The notes beneath the pieces were generated by a model. It saw only the letters and a list, made by a program, of their open reading frames with translations, was not told where the DNA came from and made no database searches. Positions 24,634-37,969 of a stretch of 64,000 nt of DNA are shown in pieces (the first letter of the stretch is position 1; every line of letters starts with the position of its first letter). Source of the stretch: Fulvia fulva (Eukaryota > Ascomycota > Dothideomycetes > Mycosphaerellales > Mycosphaerellaceae); the NCBI RefSeq assembly GCF_020509005.1, contig NC_063012.1:2604001-2668000 (forward strand), given 5' to 3'. The position numbers were made by a program, and so were the translations under genes.

Positions 24634-24840
24634 TTATAGGGTAACAACCATGACACTAGCGTACCCTGAAGGAAGGAGAACGAAAGGACAAGATAGGAAA
24701 GAACGAGGAGGGCAAAGACGAGGAGGTTTTCATCCGTTAATCGGGTTTCCTACCTACACAAATAGACCTAAATAGCGAGAGACCTGCATAGGCCATAGGG
24801 CACTAAAACAGGCGAATGAATAATCTATCTATCTATCTAT
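24634..24840 (+). other. LINE-D 3' UTR
   Basis: It contains ccatgacactagcgtaccc (24,648-24,666), identical to LINE-A2, then a GGTTTTCA ... CGGGTTTCC block near 24,726-24,750 and GCATAGGCCATAGGGCACTA near 24,787. The element ends in an ATCT tail. Confidence 0.7.
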
Positions 24841-24856
24841 ATATCTATTGTTATAT
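24841..24856. repeat. Right target-site duplication of LINE-D
   Basis: Exact copy of 19,861-19,876. LINE-B1 resumes directly after it. Confidence 0.92.
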
Positions 24857-27800
24857 ACAAAGGGAAACCCGAATAGGTGAAAACCCTTCCCGCCCCCGAC
24901 TTCTCCTTATCTAGATTAGCTTTCCCTCTAAACGTACGTAGTCTATATTACTACCCCGTTAGCCCCCGCTCCTAGCTAGTCTCGTCGCGCTACGCCGTGT
25001 CCTCTCTTCCTATACTACTCCTACTAGGCGGTACTGTTCTAGCTAGCCCTTCTCTAGTATCTAGTTCGTAATACGCCGTAGGTCCTTAACGTTATTAAGA
25101 AGTGCCCTAATCGTCCGGTTCCTCGCCTTTGCTATCTACTCCCCTCTTCCTAGCGACCACCTCGGATAGACGAGGAGTACGTACTATACGTTCTAGTAGC
25201 GATAGCCGTAGGGGTAGCTAGTATTCGTATATCCTAGAACCTTCCTCTATAATAGGTACCCCTAGAGGCCGATGTGTTCGCTTCGTAGTTAGGTTACTAT
25301 ACTACTCTATACCCTCGTAAGGCGGTAGTAGATAAGCTTCGGGGGGTGCTTAACCGCGGATTTTGTAGCTAACTATTCCTTAGGTTGTCCCGCTAGCTAA
25401 GGGCGTCCACTATACTCTATAACCTGGTTGTTCTACCTCTCTTTCTATAGTTGCTCTATAAACGATTTCTTACCTTCCTATTATATTACTAGCTATTCGT
25501 CCCTTACCCGGGAGTTCGGCTCGTTTCCGGGTCGAATGCCCTTATACGCTAGTACTAATTCGCGGACCCTTACGACTATACTAGCGATGACCTTCTATAC
25601 TAGGTACTATGCCGACTTGCCTAAGTAGGAGGTCCGTAGTCCCTAGACGTATAGGTCGATTAGCGGTATAGCGGTCTCGTACTTAAGTATCCTTATTAGT
25701 ATCGACTTATATACCCCGGTAACCTTCCTTAGGCATTAGTTTTAGATCTTCGCTAGCGGCGCGACGAGTCCCTTCGATAGGTAGGCCCTCTCGCCTAAGG
25801 ACTATACTTAGCTACTATAGGTAAGGACTAGCCGTATAATAGCCGTATATAGGAGTCGTAACTACCGGAAGTCCGCGCCCTATATAGACATAGTAAGCCT
25901 CTAGTATAATGCTATATTCTGTTTAGCTTTCCGTAATATTACCTATACGTACTTCCTCTACCGTAGCGCCGGGTCTACCTATAGTCCGAGGATCCTAAGC
26001 TAATTTGCCGGGTTAGTCGTATACCCCTATATCTAGATAGAAGCTTATATATTATAGAACCGTAGCCGGCGCGTAAAGTGTATTAGATTGTACTTTTCTA
26101 GGGCAAACCGAGCCCCGTGCCTCCTAGCCTAGTCCTCGTAGATGTTATATTTCTCTTCTAGTAGCCTATAGTTCTCCTTAGTCGAGAAAGACTACGCTAG
26201 GATATTCGTATCGTCTACGAAGCCGCTCGTAGCGGTGTTCTAGGATTCTAGGGCTAGGAGTAGCGTCGCTATAAAGAAGAGGAATAGAATAGGTACTAGC
26301 GTTAAGCCTTACGGGATTCTAGTATAGACTACTTAAAATAGGCTTCTATACTAGCCGACTAGGATCGACGTGCTACGGTTTTTGAGGTAGGACCGTACGA
26401 AGTTAATAAGCTACTTAGGGAGTCCTTTCGACCTTAGGATATAGAGTAGCTACGGGTATAACACGTAGTCGAAGGCTCTCGATATATCTAGGCTAAGTAA
26501 GGATACTACCTTGTCCCTATTCCTATACTAGATAGCCTTTACCTAAGAGGTAATAAGTTCTATCGCGGATAGCGTCGATCGCTATAGGCGCGTACCTATC
26601 TAGGTGTCCGGGAGTAGGGAGTATTCCTCTACCGCCTCGGAGAGTCTCGTTATAACTAGCTTCTTAAGCGCCTTCCTAAGAGTGTTAAGGAGCGTAATTA
26701 GGCGGTACGACTTTACCTACGTATAGTCTTCCTTTTACGGCTTACGTAGGACTACTATCGTCGATTGTTTAAATACTATCGGGTAGTATCCGGTCTATAG
26801 GTAGGCGTTAAAGATCGCTATAACTACTAGGGCTAGTTAATCTCTATACTTCTTTAGTAGCTCGTTTAGGATCCTATCTAGCCCCGGGGCTTTCTTTACC
26901 GGTAACTTCCTAAGTATACCGGCAACTTCTCCCTCGGACACCTCCTATTAGACCGCGATACTAGGGGCTAGGGGAGTAGAGCTGTTTATGTCGCTTAGAT
27001 TAGCCTCGACTAGGGGCGGGAAGAACTTACTAGCTAGTAGACGCGCCTTAGCCTCGGGGTCGCTAACCGGGCTACTAGGCGATTATAGCGCTAGGATAGA
27101 GAAGGAGGGGCCCTATATAGGGTCCTATCGGGCCCATTTCGCTAGCTTCTACATCCTCGCTAGCTTGCCGGCGATTTCTTCTACTATAGCCCTCTAGCCG
27201 ACTGCTTTCTCCCTCCGTATTATAGCTTTCTTCTATTAGTATACCTCCCTATATACGTTCTAGGCCTCCTCGCTATAGCTACTCGTCTATACCCGGCGGG
27301 CTCTCCTTACTTCTCTTACCGTCGTAGTGTACTTCGGCGTCTAGAATAGTTTAGACTATATCGTTAGTTAGGTAAGCGGAACGTAGAGTAAGGTCGCTTT
27401 TCCTATTTCGTCTATTAACCCTTAGACTGCCTCGTCTATCTCGTCTTTACTATTATATTACTACTACGCGATCTAGACTAGCCTCTTAGAGTTATTAAGG
27501 TACGCCTAGATATTAGCCTAGTAGGCCTTTCCCTAGTTTAGCTTAGGGGTTCTCGCTAGTATACGTTATATCTATATCGTAATAGAGGTCCTAACTAGTA
27601 TATAGTCTAACGACGCCTCGAGTTTATGTTCGATCCTATAGTAGGTTACCGTATAGTAGTAGCTATCTAAGATCTAGGAGAGGTCGATCGTACCTTAGAG
27701 TCCCCCTCTCTTCTAGGTGCCTAGGTCCTTCGGGGTATTAAGGGCAATTACGTTACTCGCTATTAAGTCGATTACTTCGTCGGCTATAGGGTACCGCTAT

Positions 27801-29780
27801 ATAAGGCTTTCCTAGGAAGGGTAGTATATATTAAAGTCTCCTACTACGATATAGTACCCTTGTCTCTTAAGCATACTGTCTAGGTGTCTATAGACCCTAA
27901 GGTCGCGGCTAGACCTCGAGGCTAGCGGTTGTATATATAGGTTATATATCTAGGTACTACCTATATAGAGGGAGGTAATATCGCCCCCGCCTTCTTCGTC
28001 TACGTAGTATACTACCTCCTAGTCGGATTCTAGTATATCCTTACTAATATAGAAGTACGTACGGGGTCTACCGTCGCCTCGTAGGTATATCGTATAGCCT
28101 AGTAACTTGTAGGTTGTTAGTCTCTTATAGTACGGGTTAATCTATAGCTCCTAGATTACTAGGACGTAGTAGACGTACTAGTCCGCCTCGTATAGGAAAT
28201 GGTTCTAGACTATATCCTTACTATAGTTAACGTTATACTAGATAATACTAAGCGTATCGAGGCTAGTTATTATTATCGACAATCATTTCCTCTATAATGT
28301 CCTATATCCTACTACCTTATACGTCCTAGTCTACGCCTATCGGCTATATACTAAAGGGGAGCCGGGCCTAGTTAGATTCCCTCGCTATAGCTAGTAGAGT
28401 ATATAGCCTCCCGTACGCCCTAGGTTACGTATCCTTTATATTATTCTCGGCCCTAGGGCGCTTATACCCGAACGCCGCTAGCTAGTTCCGGTATAGACTA
28501 GCCTTACGGTTACCGTAGAATCTTAGGGCGACGGTTCTGTTTGTAGTTGCCTTGTTTTTCGCTAGTTTCCGCTATAGGCATTCCGCGCTATACGATAGGT
28601 AGTACCCCGGATAGTTCGCGTACCGTCTCGTAGCCGATATATAGTCCCTAGACATATAGTCTCCTATATAGCTCGAGCAGGCCTACTTATTTATATACGT
28701 ATAGGTTTAGTGCCTATACTATTAGTATTTAAAGTATTAGAGGACACGGAAGGATAAGGAGTACTTTTCTACTATCTTAAGGCTATATTACTAGATCAGG
28801 CCTTATTCTATTACTAGATCCGCCGCTTTCGCGTCTTATAGCTATACGATTAGCGCCGAGGCCTTCTTACCTTCTAGCCATTTCCTATAGAGCTAAGTCG
28901 CCTTCTAGATTAGAGAGTTAAGAGTGACCGGGTTGTCCTCCTAGAGATTACGTAGGTAACCTTAGTTAGTTAGGTCGAACTCTTTAGGCATATCGTAGAC
29001 TAGGATCGTAAATTGCTTCGTTAAGACCTTTACTAATACCGTAACCTTAGATACCTACTATAGCTATACCTCTAGGTACCTCCTAGTAGTAGTAGAGCTA
29101 GTATAGATCTATAGAGTACCGTTAGACTATTAGTTTACTACGACTACCCCTACTTAATTAATTCGCTAGGCGGCCTCCTTATTCAATAGCTTCGCTACTT
29201 CGGCCTAGTCTTCCTTTACTATAATACGGATTGTAACTATATCGTACGTTAGGCGGGGGCCTAGTATCGAAGCCGCGACTAATACCTAGCTATAGGGGTG
29301 TTGACTCCGGGTGGCCTTATTAATTGCCTAAGACGTCGTCCTTATTTCTTATTGCCCTCGGTAATACGATAGTACTAGCGCCGTACGTAGCTAAGTGATC
29401 ATTACCTATAGAGACCGGTATAGGAGCTAATCGTTAGTCTCTATACTTTTTACGTCCTCTATAAGTTGCTACTAGTTGTCTTAGGGGAGCTTCGCCTATA
29501 GAGCCGTAGGCGCCGGTAGTACCGTAGCCTAGGCTACTATTACCTAGGAGTTGCCTAATGTAGCTAGGCACCTCTACGGCGTTTAGGGCTATAGAGCTAA
29601 AGAAATAGGGTAAAGAGAACCTCAAGCTATCTAACTTAAATAAGGTAGAACTCCCTTAATTCTAGGGGTAGTAGCCTACTTTATAGATCGTTAGAATAGC
29701 CTTAATAAGGGCTTTCGATTATATCGTATTTAGCGATAGCGCCGACTAGTCGCGATAAGGTATAGTAGTCGGGTAAGCTT

Positions 29781-29795
29781 GAAGCGTATTACTAG
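29781..29795. repeat. Right target-site duplication of LINE-B1
   Basis: Exact copy of 19,791-19,805. The Gypsy-II RT frame resumes here. Confidence 0.9.
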
Positions 29796-30794
29796 TAGTA
29801 GTACCTATTCTAATAGTTAAAAAGCCGGGTAGAGGGCTACGAGTATACGTAGACTATAGAGCTCTAAACGCGCTTACGACGAAGAGTCGCTACCCGATTC
29901 TACTATTTTAAGAGACCTTAGATCGTATTGCTAGCGCGTAATAGTTCACTGAGCTAGATGTTATCGCTACGTTTAATCGCATCCGTATTATAGTAGGAGA
30001 CGAGTAGAAAACGGCCTTTACTACTAGATATAGGTAGTTTAAGTACGTAGTTATACCTTTTAGACTATATAATGTACTAGGAACGTTTTAGTCATTTATA
30101 AACGGTATACTAAGGGAGTTTCTAGATGACTTCGTGTTATATTACCTTAATAACGTACTTGTCGTTAGTAAGGCAGGAGAAGAGTATATCTAATATATCC
30201 TAAAGGTTTTACGAAAGTTAGATACCGCCGGGCTCTAGTTAGATATTAATAAATACGAGTTCTTTAGACACGAGACTACTTATCTAGGTGTTATTATTAC
30301 AAATAAGGGCATTAAGATAGACCTAGCTAAGATTGAATACGTTAAGAATTGGCCTATACCCGCGAATATCACCGACATCTTGTCGTTTATAGGGTTTACT
30401 AACTTCTACCGTAGGTTTATTAAGGATTTTAGTAAGATCTACTTACCTATAACGAAGCTTACGAGAAAGAATGTCCTATAGGACTAGTCTCTAGTATATT
30501 AATAGGCGTTCGAGGCATTAAAGTAAGTATTTATCAATACGCCTACCTTAAAACACTTCTACCTAGGGCGAGAGACTATTCTAGAAAGAGATGCCTTAGA
30601 TTACGTAATAGTAGTAGTACTCTTATAACGTAACGAGCGAGGAGTATTATATCCTATCGCTTATATATCTAAGAAGATAGAGCCCTAGTAATATAACTAC
30701 GATATCTACGATAAGGAGCTCCTAGCTATTATATAAGCTTTCGAGGAATAGTAACCGGAACTAACTATTAACGAATACGGTACCGACGATTATA
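29796..30794 (+). pseudogene. Gypsy-II reverse transcriptase and start of RNase H, RIP-inactivated
   Basis: [20 protein letters not shown] near 29,820, FTELDVIATFNRIRI near 29,948 and FIGFTNFYRRFIKDFSKI near 30,390 are canonical Ty3/Gypsy RT blocks. The catalytic box reads YLNN near 30,142 instead of YLDD: both Asp codons changed to Asn. RNase H begins ([12 protein letters not shown] near 30,702) and is cut at 30,794 by LINE-B2. Confidence 0.83.
30780..30794. repeat. Left target-site duplication of LINE-B2
   Basis: gtaccgacgattata is repeated exactly at 35,760-35,774. Confidence 0.9.
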
Positions 30795-33700
30795 GATAGA
30801 TAGATTTGTTATTCCCCTGTTCTAGGACCCTATCCGGCCTATATAGGTGTATATCTATTGTTATATACAAAGGGAAACCCGAATAGGTGAAAACCCTTCC
30901 CGCCCCCGACTACTTCTTATCTAGTTTAGCTTTCCCTCTAAACGTACGTAGTCTATATCACTACCCCGTTAGCCCCCGCTCCTAGCCGGTCTCGTCGCGC
31001 TACGTCGTGTCCTCTCTTCCTATACTACTCCTACTAGGCGGTACTATTCTAGCTAGCCCTTCTCTAGTATCTAGTTCGTAATACGCCGTAGGTCCTTAGC
31101 GTTATTAAGAAGTGCCCTAATCGTCCGGTTCCTCGCCTTTGCTATCTACTCCCCTCTTCCTAGCGACTACCTCGGATAGACGAGGAGTACGTACTATACG
31201 TTCTAGTAGCGATAGCCGTAGGAGCAGCTAGTATTCGTATATCCTAGAACCTTCCTCTATAATAGGTACCCCTAGAGGCCGATATGTTCGCTTCGTAGTT
31301 AGGTTACTATACTACTCTATGCCCTCGTAAGGCGGTAGTAGATAAGCTTCGGGGGGTACTTAACCGCGGATTTTGTAGCTAACTATTCCTTAGGTTGTCC
31401 CGCTAGCTAAGGGCGTCTACTATACCCTATAACCTAGTTGTTCCACCTCTCTTTCTATAGTTGCTCTATAAACGATTTCTTACCTTCCTATTATATTACT
31501 AGCTATTCGTCCCTTACCCGGGAGTTCGGCTCGTTTCCGGGTCGAATGCCCTTATACGCTAGTACTAATTCGCGGGCCCTTACGACTACACTAGCGATGA
31601 CCTTCTATACTAGGTACTATGCCGACTTGCCTAAGTAGGAGGTCCGTAGTCCCTAGATATATAGGTCGATTAGCGGTATAGCGGTCTCGTACTTAAGTAT
31701 CCTCGTTAGTATCGACTTATATACCCCGGTAACCTTCCTTAGGCATTAGTTTTAGATCTTCGCTAGCGGCGCGACGAGTCCCTTCGATAGGCAGGCCCTC
31801 TTGCCTAAGGACTACACTTAGCTACTATAGGCAAGGACTGGCCGTATAATAGCCGTATATAGAAGTCGTAACTACCGGAAGTCCGCCCCCTATATAGACG
31901 TAGTGAGCCTCTAGTATAATGCTATATTCTGTTTAGCTTTCCGTAATATTGCCTATACGTACTTCCTCTACCGTAGCGCCGGGTCTACCTATAGTCTAAG
32001 GATCCTAAGCTGATTTACCGGGTTAGTCGTATACCCCTATATCTAGATAGAAGCTTGTATATTATAGAACCGTGGCCGGCGCGTAAAGTGTATCAGATTG
32101 TACTTTTCTAGGGCAAACCGAGCCCCGTGCCTCCTAGCCTAGTCCTCGTAGATCTTATGCTTCTCTTCTAGTAGCCTATAGTTCTCCTTAGTCGAGGAAG
32201 ACTACGCTAGGATGTTTATATCGTCTACGAAGCCGCTCGTAGCGGTGTTCTGGGATTCTAGGGCTAGGAGTAGCGTCGCTATAAAGAAGAGGAACAGAAT
32301 AGGTACTAGCGTTAAGCCTTACGGAATTCTAGTATAGACTACTTAAAATAGGCTTCTATACTAGCCGACTAGGATCGACGTACTACGGTTTTGGAGGTAG
32401 GACCGTACGAAGTTAACAAGCCACTTAGGGAGTCCTTTCGACCTTAGGATATAGAGTAGCCGCGGGTATAACACGTAGTCGAAGGCTCCCGATATGTCTA
32501 GGCTAAGTAAGGAAGCCACCTTGTCCCTATTCTTATACTAGATAGCCTTTACCTAAGAGGTGATAAGTTCTATCGCGGATAGCGTCGATCGCTATAGGCG
32601 CGTACCTATCTAGGTGTCCGGGAGTAGGGAGTATTCCTCTACCGCCTCGGAGAGTCTCGTTATAACTAGCTTCTTAAGCGCCTTCCTAAGAGTGTTAAGG
32701 AGCGTTATTAGGCGGTACGACTTCACCTACGTATAGTCTTCCTTCTACGGCTTACGTAGGACTACTGTCGTCGATTGTTTAAAAGCTATCGGGTGGTATC
32801 CGGTCTATAGGTAGGCGTTAAAGATCGCTATAACTACTAGGGCTAGTTAATCTCTACACTTCTTTAGTAGCTCGTTTAGGATCCTATCCGGCCCCGGGGC
32901 TTTCTTCGCCGGTAACTTCCTTAGTATACCGGCAACTTCTCCCTCGGACACCTCCTATTAGACCGCGATACTAGGGGCTAGGGGAGTAGAGCTGTTTATG
33001 TCGCTTAGATTAGCCTCGACTAGGGGCGGGAAGAACTTACTAGCTAGTAGACGCGCCTTAGCCTCGGGGTCGCTAACCGGGCTACTAGGCGATTATAGCG
33101 CTAGGATAGAGAAGGAGGGGCCCTATATAGGGTCCTATCGGGCCCATTTCGCTAGCTTCTATATCCTCGCTAGCTTGCCGGCGATTTCTTCTACTATAGC
33201 CCTCTAGCCAACTGCTTTCTCCCTCCGTATTATAGCTTTCTTCTATTAGTATACCTCCCTATATACGTTCTAGGCCTCCTCGCTATAGCTACTCGTCTAT
33301 ACCCGGCGGGCTCTCCTTACTTCTCTTACCGTCGTAGTGTACTTCGGCGTCTAGAATAGTTTAGACTATATCGTTAGTTAGGTAAGCGGAACGTAGAGTA
33401 AGGTCGCTTTTCCTATTTCGTCTATTAACCCTTAGACTGCCTCGTCTATCTCGTCTTTACTATTATATTACTACTACGCGATCTAGACTAGCCTCTTAGA
33501 GTTATTGAGGTACGCCTAGATATTAGCCTAGTAGGCCTTTCCCTAGTTTAGCTTAGGGGTTCTCGCTAGTATACGTTATATCTATATCGTAATAGAGGTC
33601 CTAACTAGTATATAGTCTAACGACGCCTCGAGTTTATGTTCGATCCTATAGTAGGTTACCGTATAGTAGTAGCTATCTAAGATCTAGGAGAGGTCGATCG

Positions 33701-35759
33701 TACCTTAGAGTCCCCCTCTCTTCTAGGTACCTAGGTCCTTCGGGGTATTAAGGGCAATTACGTTGCTCGCTATCAAGTCGAGTACTTCGTCGGCTATAGG
33801 GTACGGCTACATAAGGCTTTCCTAGGAAGGGTAGTATATATTGAAGTCTCCTACTACGATATAGCACCCTTGTCTCTTAAGCGTACTATCTAGGTGTCTA
33901 TAGACCCCTAGGTCGCGGCTAGACCTCGAGGCTAGCGGTTGTATATATAGGTTGTGTATCTAGGTGCTACCTACGTAGAGGGAGGTAATATCGCCCCCGC
34001 CTTCTTTGTCTACGTAGTACACTACCTCCTAGTCGGATTCTAGTATATCCTTACTGATATAGAAGCACGTACGGGGTCTACCGTCGCCTCGTAGGCATAT
34101 CGTATAGCCTAGTAACTTGTAGGTTGTTAGTCTCTTATAGTGCGGGTTAATCTATAGCTCCTAGATTATAAGGACGTAGTAGACGCGTAGGTCCGCCTCG
34201 TATAGGAAATGGTTCTAGACTATATCCTTACTATAGTTAACGTTATACTAGATGATACTAAGTGTGTCGAGGCTAGTTATCGGCATCGACAATTATTTCC
34301 TCTATATCGTCCTATGTCCTACTGCCCTATACGTCCTAGTCTACGCCTATTGGCTATGTACTAAAGGGGAGCCGGGCCTAGTTAGATTCCCTCGCCGTAG
34401 CTAGTAGAGCACGTGGCCTCCCGTACGCCCTAGGTTACGTATCCTTTATATCGTTCTCGGCCCTAGAGCGCTTATACCTAACCGCCGCTAGTTAGTTCCG
34501 GTATAGGCTAGCCTTACGGTCGCCGTAGAATCTTAGGGCGACGGTTCTGTTTGTGATTGCCTTGTTTTTCGCTAGTTTCCGCTATAGGCATTTCGTACTA
34601 TACGATAGGTAGTGCCCCGGACAGTTCGCGTACCGTCTCGTAGTCGATATATAGTCCCTAGACATATAGTCTCCTATATAGTTCGAGTAGGCCTACTTAT
34701 TTGTATACGTGTAGGTTTAGTGTCTATACTGTTAGCATTTGAAGCATTAGAGGACACGAAAGGATAAGGAGTACTTTTCTACTATCTTAAGGCTATATTG
34801 CTAGACTAGGCCTTGTTCTATCGCTAGATCCGCCGCTTTCGCGTCTTATAGCTATACTATTAGCGCCGAGGCCTTCTTACCTTCTAGCCATTTCCTATAG
34901 AGCCAAGTCGCCTTCTAGATTAGAGAGTTAAGAGTGACCGGGTTGTCCTCTTAGAGAGCGCGTAGGTAACCCTAGTTAGTTAGGTTAAACTCCTTAGGCA
35001 TATCGTAGACTAGGATCGTGAATTGTTTCGTTAAGACCTTCGCTAATGCCGTAACCTTAGATACCTACTATAGCTATACCTCTAGGTGCCTCCTAGTAGT
35101 AGTAGAGCTAGTATAGATCTATAGAGTGCCGTTAGACTATTAGTTCACTACGACTACCCCTAGATAGTTAATTCGTTAGGCGAGCTCCTTATTCGATAGC
35201 TTCGTAACTTCGGCCTAGTCTTCCTTTGCTACAATACGGATCGTAACTATATCGTACGTTAGGCGGGGGCCTAGTATCGATGCCGCGACCGATACCTAGC
35301 TATAGGGGTGTTGATTCCGGGTGGCCTTACTAATCGCCTAGGACGTCGTCCTTATTTCTTATTGCCCTCGGTAATACGATAGTATAAGCGCCGTACGTAG
35401 CTAAGTGATTATTACCTATAGAGACCGGTAAGGGAGCTGATCGTTAGTTTCTATACTTTTTACGTCCTCTATAAGTTGCTACTAGTTGTCTTAGGGGGGC
35501 TTCGCCTATAGGGCCGTAGGCGCCGTTAGTGCCGTAGCCTAGGCTACTATTACCTAGGAATTGCCTAATATAGCTAGGCACCTCCGCGGCGTTTAGAGCT
35601 AAAGAAACAGGGTGAAGAGAGCTTTAAGCTATCTAGATTAAATGAGGTAGAACTCCCTTAGTCCTAGGGGTAGTGGCCTGCTTTATATATCGTTAGAATG
35701 GCCTTAATAAGAGCTTTCGAATGTGTCGTGTTTTGGCGTAGAGATTGATAATAGTACGT
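30795..35759 (-). mobile_element. LINE-B2: full-length Tad-like LINE, RIPed, in the Gypsy-II RNase H
   Basis: This 4,965-bp minus-strand element is uninterrupted and is the best reference for family B. The 3' GATA repeat is at 30,795. ORF2 runs roughly 30,975-34,286 (start ATG at 34,286 followed by PITSLDTLSIIQYNVN-like sequence; GFVDDTNI near 32,215). ORF1 runs roughly 34,287-35,640 with remnants of zinc knuckles near 34,640. The 5' end differs from LINE-B1 beyond about 35,735. RIP is slightly lighter in its ORF1 half than in LINE-B1. Confidence 0.9.
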
Positions 35760-35774
35760 GTACCGACGATTATA
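35760..35774. repeat. Right target-site duplication of LINE-B2
   Basis: Exact copy of 30,780-30,794. Confidence 0.9.
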
Positions 35775-37955
35775 AGAATCTACTAGACCCGGAATCTAAG
35801 GACAAGCCGACGCTTATATACTTCGATTATAAGAACCTCGAATAGTTTATAAGTACGAAGTAATTGAACCGTAGACAAGCTCGCTAGGCCGAGTTTCTCT
35901 CGTAGTTCTTCTTTAAGATCGTCTATAGGCTAGGAGTTTAAGGTACTAAGCTAGACAGCTTAACCCGACGTTTATAGGACTTGCCGAAGCCTAGAGACCT
36001 AGATAACCTACAAAACTAATAGTAGTATTAGGTATTACTAGGCCTAGATCGTATCCTAAACCTGTCGTCTACTAGAGTATTATCGGTATATACTAATAAC
36101 GTTATAACCCCGCTTACGACCGCTATTTAAGGACTCTATACGTAACTAGAGGCTAAGGAAGCCGTTTAATAGCTAGAACGAGATGATCTATATACCTTAC
36201 TAAGGAAGTACCGTATCGATAACCGTTATATAGTCCTAGTCGGAGGCATAATATATATTAAGAATATATATAGTAGTTATAGCCTATTCGTTCCTCCGGA
36301 GTTAGAAGACAATCTAGATAAAGGTGAAATCCCGGTATATACTCGTATCGTATAGTCTTTCTACGACTATATAGTAGCTAGTTACTTAGGGGACGAGAAG
36401 ACGTATAAATTAGTAGCTCGTAACTATACCTAGCTAGGTATCGCACGATTTATTAAGAGCTATATACGTACCTACCGCGCTTGCCGTACGAATAAGAACA
36501 CTAATATCTAGTACCTAGGGCAATTAAGACCGCTACTAGTACTATTTAGCGCTTAGGAGCATATCTCTATTAACTTCGTAGTCAAACTACCGAAGGGAAT
36601 AAGCGTAGTCGACGGACAAACGTACAAGAATATTATAACCGTTATATACCGCTTAACTAAGGAGCGACATATCATTCCTATTACCTCGATAATAGTAGAG
36701 CATTACGTACTAGTATTCCTTAAGTACGTATTTAGTAGACATAGGCTCCCGAAGTCTATTGTCTCGAATCGTAGTACGTAATAGGTTTCTGTATACTAGC
36801 GTATAATATACGCGCTACTTAGTATTAATCGAAAGTTATCTTCGTCGTTCTATCTAGAAATAGATAGACAGTCGAAGAACACGAATAAAGTAATAGAGCA
36901 ATACCTACGTATCTTTATTAACTATACCTAGGACGACTAGCTAGATTAGACTCTATTAGCTAAGTTTATAGCAAATAATATAGTGTCCGTAATAATAGGC
37001 GTCTCGCCGTTCTATACTAATACTAGGCGTAATCTAAGGTTCTCTAAGTTCGACTTAGACTTACCTATACTACTAATACTATACAAATAGCGACTAGACG
37101 CCGAGTCCGCTAACAAGTTTACGGCTAAGATATAAGAGATATACTAATACTTACGATAGTAGATAGCCTTAGTATAAGTAGTCTAAGCTAAGTACGTAAA
37201 CTAGACGCGTATACCTATACTACGGTACGCCTAAGGCGACGAAGTATAGGTAAGTACTAAGAACTAGACGATAGAGAGACCTTCTCGTAAGATAGACGTA
37301 AAGTAGTCTAGACCGTACGTAATTACGGAGGTACTACCGGGTAACACTTATAAAGTAGAGCTCCTACCTACTTTAAATATCGACAATTGCTTCTACTTAT
37401 ACCTTCTTATACTAGTTTATCCGCCGGTTATAGGATAGATATAACCCGTACTACTACCGATCCGAATTATCGACGACGAATAATACGAAGCCGATCCCGC
37501 CGAACCTAATTAATAGGAAGTTAAGTAAATTCTAGACTATAAGAAGAGATAGCCGTAAGGACTAACACCGGTAGGAGGTAAACAGCTATATTAGGAATAC
37601 TTAGTAAAATATATCGGATATAATAAGCTATCCTATAAAGCTACGGACTAGGTTATCGAGACTACCGCCGCCTCCGTAGCCGACTTTTACTATAACTACC
37701 CGAGAGCGACTAAGCTACCTAGATTTTAACTACCTACGGACTAGATACTAAATAAGAATACTATAGGTATACGTATAGCGCGCTAACTAGTATAAGTAGC
37801 GATAGCTCTAATACCGGTAGAACGAGGCCTCCGGGCTTATAAGAAAGAGAGCGATACGTATAGTCTAATAGATAATAAGGTGTTTAGGAAGGTAATAAGA
37901 GATATAATAGATACGAAAGATATAAGAGGAGAGGAGAGTGCTCCGGAGCGTACTC
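35775..37955 (+). pseudogene. Gypsy-II RNase H end, integrase and chromodomain-like tail
   Basis: YFDYKNLE*FISTK near 35,820 and the following LNRRQAR continue the RNase H. Integrase follows, with its N-terminal region near 36,400 and a catalytic core (HISINFVVKLPKGISVVDGQ near 36,560, then PKSIVSNRS near 36,750). The C-terminal GPY/F-type module is near 37,250-37,400. KYIGYNKLSYKATD near 37,608 looks like a decayed chromodomain. All are stop-ridden. Confidence 0.78.
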
Positions 37956-37969
37956 TAAGAGGGGGGTAG
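37955..37969 (+). promoter_or_regulatory. Gypsy-II polypurine tract
   Basis: aagaggggggtag lies directly before the 3' LTR, where the plus-strand primer of LTR elements sits. Confidence 0.75.

Larger units (their letters stand above)
19877..24840 (+). mobile_element. LINE-D: Tad-like LINE, lightly RIPed, inserted in the 3' UTR of LINE-B1
   Basis: This 5.0-kb plus-strand element has a short leader, ORF1 and ORF2 without frameshifts, a 3' UTR and a terminal ATCT repeat, flanked by a 16-bp exact target duplication 71 bp inside LINE-B1. CpA is frequent, in sharp contrast to LINE-B1 on both sides. Stops occur but nearly all fit single RIP transitions. It is related to LINE-A2 but clearly a separate family (ORF1 N-terminus MATTTAVDDREQGGDEG versus MATNESHSLANILHQ). 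Confidence 0.93.
19806..29780 (-). mobile_element. LINE-B1: Tad-like LINE, heavily RIPed, split by LINE-D
   Basis: This minus-strand LINE occupies 19,806-19,876 and 24,857-29,780, about 5.0 kb net, with its GATA-repeat 3' end on the left. ORF2 lies roughly at 24,960-28,276 (GFVDDTNI readable near 26,210; ATG changed to ATA at 28,274-28,276) and ORF1 roughly at 28,280-29,640. It inserted into the Gypsy-II RT with a 15-bp exact target duplication. It is a near twin of LINE-B2. Both ORFs are riddled with stops, and short open frames in it (for example 26,988-27,197 on the other strand) are accidental. Confidence 0.9.

Noticed and set aside
26988..27197. Identical 69-codon open frames at 26,988 and 32,998 on the plus strand
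   Set aside because: They lie antisense in ORF2 of LINE-B1 and LINE-B2; identity reflects the near-identical elements, not a conserved gene.
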